DNA from: Baffinella frigidus
Lineage: Eukaryota > Cryptophyceae > Cryptomonadales > Baffinellaceae
Direction: 5' to 3'
Assembly: GCA_026770585.1 (NCBI GenBank)
Contig: MU646895.1
Span: 205,040 to 217,898 of the forward strand
DNA: 12,859 bases
The notes under the pieces: model-generated
The model's database searches: none
Seen by the model: the letters and a program-made list of their open reading frames with translations, nothing else
What the model was told of the DNA's origin: nothing
Program-made: the position numbers and the translations under genes
Shown: piece after piece, positions 7,650-12,859 of the stretch
Position numbering within the stretch: the stretch's first letter is position 1
How the letters are laid out: each line of letters opens with the position of its first letter

Positions 7650-8296
7650 GGGTTTCGGGATTAGGGTTTAGGGTTTAGGGTTTAGGGTTTAGGGTTTAGG
7701 GTTTAGGGTTTAGGTCTTAGGGCTCTGGGCTCTGGGCTCTGGGCTTAGGGTTTAGGGGTCAAGGTTTAGGGCTCAGGGCTTAGGGCGTATGGCTTAGGGC
7801 TTAGGATTTAGGGTTTAGGGTTTAGGGCTTAGGGCTCAAGGTCTAGGGCTGAGGGCTTAGGGTTTAGGGTTTAGAGTTTAGGGCGTATGGCGTATGGCTT
7901 AGGGTTTAGGGCTTAGGGTTTAGGGTTTAGGGTTTAGGGTTTAGGGTTTAGGGTTGAGGGCTTAGGGTCTAGGGCGTAGGGTTTAGGGTTGATAATTTGA
8001 GGTTTAGGGTTCAGGGTTTAGGGTTCAGGGTTTAGGGTTTAGGGCTTAGGGCTTAGGGCTTAGGGTTTAGGGTTTCGGGTTTAGTGTCTAGTGTTCAGGG
8101 CTGAGGGTTTAGGGTTTAGGGTTTACGGTTTAGGATGTAGAGTTTCGGGTTTATGGTTTAGTTTCGGGTTTCGGGCTTCGTGTTACGTGTCTCGTGTTTA
8201 GGGTTTAGGATTTCGGGTTTCGGGTCTCGGGGTTAGGGTTTCGGGTTTAGGGTTTAGGAATGAGGGTTTAGGGTTTAGGTTTTAGGATTTAGGTTT
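7650..8296 (+). repeat. Interstitial telomere-like array, TTTAGGG orientation
   Basis: About 645 bp begin with a clean run of seven to eight TTTAGGG units (7664-7713) and then become mosaic. GGGCTCT units lie at about 7718-7742, GGGCTTA and GGGCGTATGGC variants recur, and TTTCGGG-type units appear from about 8150. Orientation is opposite to 2641-3158. Confidence 0.94.
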
Positions 8297-8760
8297 TACC
8301 GGGCAGGCGATGGAGGGAAAACTGAGGAGAAGTTGGAGCCGCTCCCGAGCGCCTGTTTTTCGTTTAAAACGTTTTACCATTTAAAACGTTGTACCGTTTA
8401 AAAGGGTTTACCGTTTCAGGTTTACATGGTTTTACCGTTTCAGGTTTAAGAGGTTTTACCGTTTGAGGATTGAAAGGTTCTACTGTTTAAGGTTTAACGG
8501 TTTGACCGTTTAAGGTTTTAAAGGTTTTACCATTCAAGGTTTGGAAGGTTGTAAACCCTTATATGGTTTTAAAACCTTAGGGGAAACTGAGGAGAAGTTG
8601 GAGCCGTTCCCGAGCGCCTGTTTTTCGCCAAAATAGTTAAATAGTTAAAATGATTTGAAGTCAAAACCATTTAAGATTTGAATGATTTTCCCGTTTAAGG
8701 TTTAACAGGGTTGAAACCCCCTTATAAGGTTTTAAAACCTTAGACCAAGGTTTGAGGTTT
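8297..8760. repeat. Shuffled AT-rich repeat block
   Basis: A 46-bp segment (GAAACTGAGGAGAAGTTGGA to GCGCCTGTTTTTCG) occurs at 8317-8362 and 8582-8627 with few differences. Degenerate 25-30-bp GGTTTTACCGTTTAAGGTTT units fill 8367-8550. Each half ends in a GGTTTTAAAACC palindrome (near 8565; AAGGTTTTAAAACCTT perfect at 8726-8741). Together they form a two-unit higher-order repeat of unequal lengths. Confidence 0.75.
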
Positions 8761-8960
8761 TTCGACAAAGCAGGGATTGGTGATTAGGGACCACGCGCCT
8801 TGTTTCGTCAAAACTAGGGTCTTAAGGGTTTTCGACACATCAGGGATTAAGATTTTTATTTTGTTCTCGACAAACCAGGGATTAGGGATTAGGGACCGAG
8901 CGCCTGTTTTCGTCAAACCAGGGTTTGAGGGTTTCGACAAACCAGGGATTGGGGTTCAGG
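8761..8960. repeat. TCGACAAACCAGGGATTAGGG repeat block
   Basis: TCGACA(A/C)A.CAGGGATT occurs at 8762, 8832, 8867 and 8933. GGGACC.(A/C)GCGCCT..TTTCGTCAAA is present twice between them. The units incorporate ATTAGGG telomere-like words and GAGCGCCTGTTTT shared with the preceding block. Frames on either strand simply follow the repeat. Confidence 0.75.
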
Positions 8961-8968
8961 GTTCCAGG

Positions 8969-9149
8969 CCACACGAGGCTATCCATGCGAACAGAATAAA
9001 AGGATATTTTAAAATTTGTGGGGAAAATTGGTCACGTGGCGGTCGCTTTTCGACCGGCTTCATGACCAATTGCTGACTTTTGGCGTGTTGCTTCGGCGAT
9101 AATCTAATAATTGACTTATGAATCTGTTCGCATGGATAGCCTCGTGTGG
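8969..9149. repeat. TIR element C (181 bp), relative of 12380-12587
   Basis: The terminal inverted repeats 8969-8995 and 9123-9149 are perfect over 27 bases (outer end CCACACGAGGCTATCCATGC). Near the centre is a nested hairpin: AATTGGTCA (9026-9034) pairs with TGACCAATT (9063-9071), and GGTCG pairs with CGACC inside it. No transposase is encoded, and no clear target duplication is visible (G-rich flanks). Confidence 0.92.
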
Positions 9150-9680
9150 GGGGGTTGCTCCTCTCTGTGGGATTATCTATTTGTCAAATCAGGTGTTATT
9201 TGGGTTTCCTGTATATTCATTCACACTCACACACGAGTCAGCCTACTCTCGGTGTATACGTGTACGTAGTGCCATGGTCGGAGTTCCCCATCACCCCCTC
9301 CTACCATCACTACTCACAGGTTAGGTACCACTCGGGAGGCTGCGGAGAACATCTTCCCCGGATATCCGGGGATAACGTGGCAAAAATTTGCTGACTGTTG
9401 GCACGTTCGTTTCCTGAAGAAATACTCCAATGCCTACCTTTAGAATGTTCCCTGTAGTGTTCCGAGTGGTTAGGGTGTCAGGGGTTTGCTATCTGCGCTC
9501 TGCTGCGGCTTTGTCGATCGAACCACACTGTGGACTACGAACCTTTCATCAAAAGTCAACTTACCTTCAAGATAATTAACTTTAAGGATTTTCTGGTGTT
9601 TTTTTGGTCGCGTTAACCCCTGAAATCCAGGGTCAACGAAACACTCGTAGCCCACCGTGAGAAAAATCCGGATAGGACCT
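9150..9680. other. Spacer with an 18-bp palindrome; no gene seen
   Basis: TCCCCGGATATCCGGGGA at 9355-9372 is a perfect palindrome. Weak inverted arms (9530-9547 versus 9638-9655, 14 of 18) suggest an eroded foldback element. The short frames starting inside element C (9118, 9146) have no recognisable product. Confidence 0.5.
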
Positions 9681-9681
9681 C

Positions 9682-9733
9682 ATCCGGGGAGATGTATTTT
9701 TCTTTTAGACTCTGGCAACGAAAATTACCAAAC
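9682..9733. repeat. Solo arm of foldback family F (copy 2, inverted)
   Basis: ATCCGGGGAGATGTATTTTT...CTGGCAACGAAAATTAC aligns end to end with the family F arm seen at 1801-1853 and, reversed, at 1873-1926. No full second arm follows. It is preceded by the small imperfect palindrome CCGGATAGGACCTCATCCGG. Confidence 0.75.
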
Positions 9734-9884
9734 GACTGGGTCATACTAGTAACAATGAAAAAAATATGTGGCCGCAAAGTTGACGAACGGATCAAATCAA
9801 ACCAAACCAAACACACAAATCAAATCAATCAAACACGCACCGTTTCGGCAGCGCCGCGGAGCCGCACGGCGGCTTGCCCAACCT

Positions 9885-10118
9885 GGTTTAGGGTTTAGGG
9901 TTTAGGGTTTAGGGTTTAGGGCTTAGGGTTTAGGGTTTAGGGGTGAGGGTGTAGGGTGTAGGGTGTGGGGTGTGGGGTGTAGGGTGTAGGGTGTAGGGTG
10001 TAGGGTTCAGGATGTGGGGTTTAGGGTTTAGGGTTTAGGGTTTAGGGTTGAGGTTTTAGGGTCCAGGGTTTAGGGTTTAGGGATCAGGGATCAGGGATTA
10101 GGGTTTAGGTTTTAGGGG
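9885..10118 (+). repeat. Interstitial telomere-like array, TTTAGGG with TGTAGGG block
   Basis: It opens with clean TTTAGGG units. Near 9948-10008 these give way to a block of TGTAGGG and TGTGGGG units, then TTTAGGG again and ATCAGGG variants. The left boundary reads AACCTGGTTTAGGG. The next array starts with GACCTGGTTTAG, so the two share a boundary word. Confidence 0.93.
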
Positions 10119-10177
10119 CTGAACCATGTCCTCCGGAAGGAATCCACTAAAGCTTTCCTTGAGAAAGCCCCCGACCT
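10119..10177. other. Unique spacer between two telomere-like arrays
   Basis: About 58 bp of non-telomeric sequence contains GCTTTC..GAAAGC. It ends in CCGACCTGG immediately before the next array. Confidence 0.6.
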
Positions 10178-10272
10178 GGTTTAGTGTTGAGGGTTTAGGG
10201 TTTAGGGTTTAGGGTTTAGGGTTCAGAGTTTAGGGTTTAGGGTTTAGGGTTAGGGTTCAGGGTTCAGGGTTT
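10178..10272 (+). repeat. Short TTTAGGG array
   Basis: It consists of TTTAGGG and TTCAGGG units running directly into the first GC-rich module of the compound satellite. Confidence 0.9.
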
Positions 10273-10389
10273 ACCCCCAGGAGCCCCCGCGGGCTCTGCT
10301 GCAGCAGCTGGCTCCATCCCCGCCCCTGTTTGGCGCGGTTTGGGTTAACCGCGGATAACGTTCTAGTGCCCCCATTAACCGCGGATATC

Positions 10390-10430
10390 GTTCTAGAACG
10401 TTCCAGAACGTTCCAGAACGTTCTAGAACA
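10390..10430. promoter_or_regulatory. Perfect eight-pentamer heat-shock-element-like array
   Basis: TTCtaGAAcg, TTCcaGAAcg, TTCcaGAAcg and TTCtaGAAca are four consecutive 10-bp units. This is strictly alternating TTC and GAA spaced by two bases: eight inverted nGAAn pentamers without interruption. Heat shock factor trimers recognise three or more such pentamers (established). Actual binding is untested, and the array may be only satellite sequence. Confidence 0.5.
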
Positions 10431-10579
10431 TACCCCCAGGAGCCCCCGCGGGATCTGCTGCAGGAGTTGGCTCCATCGCCGCCCCTGTTTTGTAGGGTTT
10501 GGGGTTTGGATTTTTGAGGGTTCAGGGCGTGTCACGAGGTGGTCACGCGGTCCTTGTGCCCCAATTAACCGCGGATATC

Positions 10580-10600
10580 GTTCTAGAACGTTCCAGAACA
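10580..10600. promoter_or_regulatory. Four-pentamer heat-shock-element-like array
   Basis: TTCtaGAAcgTTCcaGAAca lies directly upstream of the GC module at 10601, in the same arrangement as the longer array at 10390-10430. Confidence 0.45.
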
Positions 10601-10809
10601 TACCCCCAGGAGCCCCCGTGGGCTCTGCTGGAGAAGCTGGCTCCAGCGTCGCCCCTGTTTTGTAAGGTTTGGGTTAACCGTGGATAACGTTCTGGTGCCC
10701 CCATTCACCGCGGATAGCGTTCTAGTGCCCCCATTAACCGTGGACAGCGTTCTAGTGACCCCATTAACCGCGGGCAGCGTTCTAGTGACCCCATTAACCG
10801 CGGACAGCG

Positions 10810-10829
10810 TTCTAGAACGTTCTAGAACA
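10810..10829. promoter_or_regulatory. Four-pentamer heat-shock-element-like array
   Basis: TTCtaGAAcgTTCtaGAAca directly follows the tandem 30-bp units and directly precedes the GC module at 10830. Confidence 0.45.
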
Positions 10830-10891
10830 TACCCCCAGGAACTACCCCCCCAGGGCTCGGCTGCAGGGGCTGGCTCCAGCGCCACCCCTGT

Positions 10892-11089
10892 TGTAGGGTT
10901 TGGGGTTTGGGGTGTGGGGTTTGGGGTTTGGGGTTTGGGGTTTGGGGTTTGGGGTTTGGGGTTTTGGATTTGGGGTTTGGGGTTTGGTGTTTGGTGTTTG
11001 TGTTTTGTGTTTTGTGTTTTTTCGTGTTTAGGGTTTGGGGTTCGGGGTTGAGTTGTCAGGATTTAGGGTTCAGGGTTTTGGGGTTCGGG
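10892..11089 (+). repeat. TTTGGGG array with progressive loss of G
   Basis: About eight TTTGGGG units (10899-10962) continue in the same 7-bp phase into TTTGGTG, then TTTGTGT, then TTTTTCG, before returning to TTTAGGG/TTTGGGG words. Open frames rich in Gly, Phe, Leu and Trp (VWGLGFG) are products of this repeat. Confidence 0.93.
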
Positions 11090-11148
11090 TCCCCCGGTGT
11101 GCGCGGTTCATTAGGGGACGGGTGCCTCGTCCCAGGGGGGGGCACTAG

Positions 11149-11231
11149 GGGGAGGCGACACCAGACAAGAACATGTCGAGAGGTCACCTACCCAGAGTCG
11201 TATATCACCAAGTATACAACGTATACTCAGA
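11149..11231. repeat. Dispersed repeat R, copy 2
   Basis: It is the second copy of the 7237-7319 repeat, with an identical core through AGTATACAACGTATACT. A third, partial copy at 11259-11281 keeps only the beginning (GGGGCAGGCGACACGAGACA). This copy begins about 60 bp after a telomere-like array, while copy 1 lies about 330 bp before one. Confidence 0.8.
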
Positions 11232-11370
11232 CGATTCGGGAACATGCATTTTTAGGGGCAGGCGACACGAGACAAGAAGATGGTCGTAAAATCAGGCCCT
11301 TTAGCCTTGACTTGAGTGATGCAATAGTCTGTAAGCCTTAAGAAACGGGCCTGCCTCGGAGACGTGAGCA

Positions 11371-11485
11371 AGCAAACAAACAAACAAACAAACAAACAAA
11401 CAAAGTAACTAACCGGTAAATGCGTCACCTTGGTTTGCTGCAGACGCCCCCCGTAGTGAGTGAGTGAGTTAGTCAGTTAGTTAGG
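11371..11485. repeat. (CAAA)n and (GTGA/GTTA)n microsatellites
   Basis: A CAAA run occupies 11371-11404. A GTGA run degrading to GTTA occupies 11454-11485. The DNA between them shows no feature. Confidence 0.9.
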
Positions 11486-11512
11486 TTCTAGCGGCTGGTT
11501 AGCCTATTGATA

Positions 11513-11641
11513 GTTTCGTAAAGTCGCTCTCGTGTTACAAATCATAAAAGTCACCTTATTTAAAACTCAAAACGGCTCCAATTCCTTTAATAAATGGCCA
11601 GATTTTCCAAAAAATACCAGATACGAGCGACTTTACAAAAC
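11513..11641. repeat. Small TIR element (H), about 129 bp
   Basis: Left GTTTCGTAAAGTCGCTC.CGT and right ACGAGCGACTTTACAAAAC are inverted copies with one substitution and a 2-base gap. The interior is AT-rich and non-coding. It contains AACGGCTCCAATTCC (11571-11585), which is repeated outside the element at 11808-11822. Confidence 0.65.
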
Positions 11642-11695
11642 TTTGTCTAAATTCTGAAACCGTTCAGGTAGGGGCACGGACCTCTGGCGCACCAC

Positions 11696-11776
11696 CCCCG
11701 TTCTGCCCGGGACTTTCCGCACCCTCGTTCTGCCCGGGGCTTTCGACACCCCCGTTTTGCCCGGGACTTTTCGCCT
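11696..11776. repeat. Three 27-bp tandem units
   Basis: Units CC(C/T)CGTT(C/T)TGCCCGGG.CTTT start at 11696, 11723 and 11750. The 9-codon period keeps minus-strand frames open (PGQNGG-type repeats). No other support for coding was found. Confidence 0.85.
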
Positions 11777-11930
11777 CTGCGGATTCGGCCCTTCGTTCGG
11801 GAGGAGAAACGGCTCCAATTCCAGGGTCCCGGGGCTTGACGGTTTCCTTGGTCAAAACCGTTTCCCCCCCCTCGGTCAAAACCGCGGGAAATGAGGGGCG
11901 CGCGGTTTGCCACCCTGCTAGCCACAGGAG
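11777..11930. other. Spacer with duplicated GGTCAAAACCG words
   Basis: GGTCAAAACCG occurs at 11851-11861 and 11874-11884 around a C homopolymer. Nothing else could be supported. Confidence 0.4.
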
Positions 11931-12032
11931 GGTTTAGGGTTTATAGTTCAGGGTTTATAGTTCAGGGTTTATAGTTCAGGGTTTATGGTTTATGGTTTAT
12001 GGTTTACGGTTTATGGTTCAGGGTTCAGAGCA
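11931..12032 (+). repeat. Telomere-like array with a 14-bp higher-order unit
   Basis: After one TTTAGGG unit, GGGTTTATAGTTCA (14 bp, two 7-mers) repeats three times at about 11937-11978. About four TTTATGG units and TTCAGGG follow. This is a small, clearly homogenised variant array. Confidence 0.88.
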
Positions 12033-12200
12033 TTAACACAGAGCGTTACGATGACTCCTGGAATCCATACCCTACATCCCCACCTACGATATAGGGATAC
12101 AGGGTTTGGGAGCCAGGATTCGAGTTCCGAGTTCGCGAACCGCCCTGCCAACCCCCTACAGATGAGACACGACTGCTTTAATACTACTACTAAGAACGGA

Positions 12201-12254
12201 TTGTGTAGTAATTTTCATTGCCATCAAATGAAAGAAAAATACGGTTCCCCGGAT
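12201..12254. repeat. Solo arm of foldback family F (copy 3)
   Basis: The 54 bp align without gaps to the right arm of family F copy 1 (1873-1926), from TTGTGTAG.AATTTTCATT to CCCCGGAT. No partner arm is seen upstream. The open frame crossing it (11985-12410, plus) starts in telomere-like repeats and is not accepted as a gene. Confidence 0.8.
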
Positions 12255-12379
12255 AAGGCTTGGACCTACCATCTCGATGTGGTTCATTTCAGGTGGATGG
12301 TGGCTGGCGGGAGAGAAACGGAACGCGCCTATTTTCGTCATAATTCCTTCTATCATGTCTTTTCCAGGAGCGGACCCTA

Positions 12380-12587
12380 CCACTCGAGGCTAGAAATAGG
12401 ACTATTTTAAATGTGAGGTTGTCAAATTTAGTACCAGTCACGGGCGGGCTTGGTCACGTGTCTGACAGATTTCTGTCAGATACGTGACCAAACGCCCCTA
12501 TTTGTGTGAAAATTACAACACACCTTTTTTTCTTCACTTGTAAAACAAGATTTGCTTTCAAATGGTCCCATTTCTAGCCTCGAGTGG
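12380..12587. repeat. TIR element D (208 bp) with a near-perfect central hairpin
   Basis: The inverted ends are identical over 20 bases when the flanking TA is included (12378-12397, 12570-12589). TA precedes CCACTCGAGGCTA on the left and follows its complement on the right. At the centre, TTGGTCACGTGTCTGACAGA (12450-12469) pairs with 12472-12491 with one mismatch and only a 2-nt loop. The outer ends match element C (CCACACGAGGCTA) at 12 of 13 bases. Confidence 0.9.
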
Positions 12588-12656
12588 TAAGAGGCGGGCT
12601 GGGACCGCGGCTGGCGGGGGAAGCGTCAGGTTCGGGACTTGTCGTCCAGAGGCCCT

Positions 12657-12723
12657 GCGTCGTTTGACCAGCGTCCGTCTTTTGACCAGTCGTGGTGTTT
12701 TGACCAGAACGGTCAAACGACGC
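12657..12723. repeat. Inverted repeat with three TTTGACCAG words
   Basis: GCGTCGTTTGACC (12657-12669) and GGTCAAACGACGC (12711-12723) are perfect inverted 13-mers. TTTGACCAG occurs at 12663, 12680 and 12699. The four TTGACC cores match the plant W-box core recognised by WRKY factors (established). Function here is inference. Confidence 0.7.
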
Positions 12724-12782
12724 TGCGAATTGCGAGAACGCGCCAATGGCTCCAGTTGCGATCGACGCGCCGGGGGGTTCCT

Positions 12783-12859
12783 TTTGGTTTGGGGTTTGGG
12801 GTTTAGGGTTTGGGGTTTGGGGTTTGGGGTTTGGGGTTTGGGGTTTGGGGTTTGGGGTT
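12783..12859 (+). repeat. TTTGGGG array running off the window
   Basis: About ten TTTGGGG units contain one TTTAGGG unit. The array has no visible right boundary, so whether it is interstitial or terminal cannot be told from this window. Confidence 0.93.

Larger units (their letters stand above)
10272..10891. repeat. Compound satellite: GC module, 30-bp units and HSE-like arrays
   Basis: Four copies of a roughly 60-bp GC module (ACCCCCAGGAGCCCCCGCGGG to GCCCCTGTTT) start at 10272, 10431, 10601 and 10830. Between them lie 30-bp units (TTAACCGCGGATA.CGTTCTAGTGCCCCCA): about one and a half at 10345-10390, a partial one near 10566, and four in tandem at 10674-10793 plus a partial. Each 30-bp series ends in TTCnnGAAnn arrays directly before the next GC module. 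The 30-bp period (10 codons) keeps frames open on both strands, giving minus-strand peptides with LSAVNGVTRT-like repeats. I regard these as satellite by-products. Confidence 0.88.

Noticed and set aside
7327-7671. Plus-strand Ser/Leu/Tyr-rich frames resembling a membrane protein
   Set aside because: They are translations of the CT and CTAT microsatellites.
10674-10809. Regular 30-bp repeats as a possible CRISPR array
   Set aside because: The units abut with no unique spacers, and the surrounding DNA is clearly eukaryotic-type satellite.
10257-10885. Minus-strand repeat-protein frames (10-residue LSAVNGVTRT-like repeats)
   Set aside because: The 30-bp DNA unit keeps frames open on both strands at once. 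The plus strand also yields ERSRTFQNV-like peptides, and indels between modules are not multiples that preserve one frame.
10680-11341. Plus-strand Gly/Phe/Trp-rich frames (GVWGLGF repeats)
   Set aside because: These are direct translations of the TTTGGGG array, with no start context or non-repetitive domain.
11985-12410. 141-codon plus-strand frame
   Set aside because: It begins in telomere-like repeats, passes through a family F arm and ends inside TIR element D. Its apparent similarity to other frames comes from the shared repeat.
12783-12859. True chromosome end
   Set aside because: The array is TTTGGGG-dominated, like the internal tract at 10892-11089, and is cut by the window edge. 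Nothing shows it is terminal.

Overview
This 12.9-kb window reads as repeat-dominated, non-coding DNA of a eukaryote that uses, or once used, the plant/algal-type telomeric repeat TTTAGGG. I found no convincing protein-coding gene, rRNA or tRNA. The open frames are short. They overlap on both strands, sit inside tandem repeats or inverted-repeat elements, and show no domain I recognise. The telomeric motif is compatible with land plants, many green algae, glaucophytes, dinoflagellates and chromerids among others, so the organism cannot be named from sequence alone. Simple microsatellites (CT, CTAT, CAAA), no operon-like gene packing and many small foldback elements all point to a large nuclear genome.

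Layout: 1-1270 is GC-rich DNA with short shuffled duplications. 1271-2640 holds two palindromic elements (1801-1926, 2108-2245), each preceded by the same roughly 28-bp sequence. 2641-3158 is a degenerate C-strand telomeric array (CCCTAAA). 3161-3775 carries small terminal-inverted-repeat (TIR) elements. 4100-4960 is a GC-rich island. 5100-5420 has strong hairpins. 5660-6810 is a dense nest of two MITE-like families, called A and B here. 6845-7600 holds short tandem repeats, one copy of a dispersed repeat R and microsatellites. 7650-8296 is a G-strand telomeric array. 8310-8960 contains shuffled AT-rich repeats. 8969-9149 is a TIR element whose relative lies at 12380-12587. 9885-11089 alternates telomere-like arrays with a compound satellite carrying heat-shock-element-like arrays. 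11149-12780 holds a second copy of R, microsatellites, tandem repeats, TIR elements and a W-box-like cluster. 12783-12859 is a TTTGGGG array running off the window end.

The most interesting observations are these. (i) The compound satellite at 10272-10891 contains textbook-perfect alternating TTCnnGAAnn arrays (8, 4 and 4 pentamers), always directly upstream of the same GC-rich module. (ii) Family B is a TIR family flanked by TA, and its ends resemble Tigger/pogo-type termini. (iii) Two other elements share TIR ends and an inner TTGGTCACGTG hairpin. (iv) Telomere-like arrays are locally homogenised into different variants, with visible gradients. No set of genes acting together can be described. 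Any function of this region would have to lie in DNA structure, protein binding or non-coding transcription.
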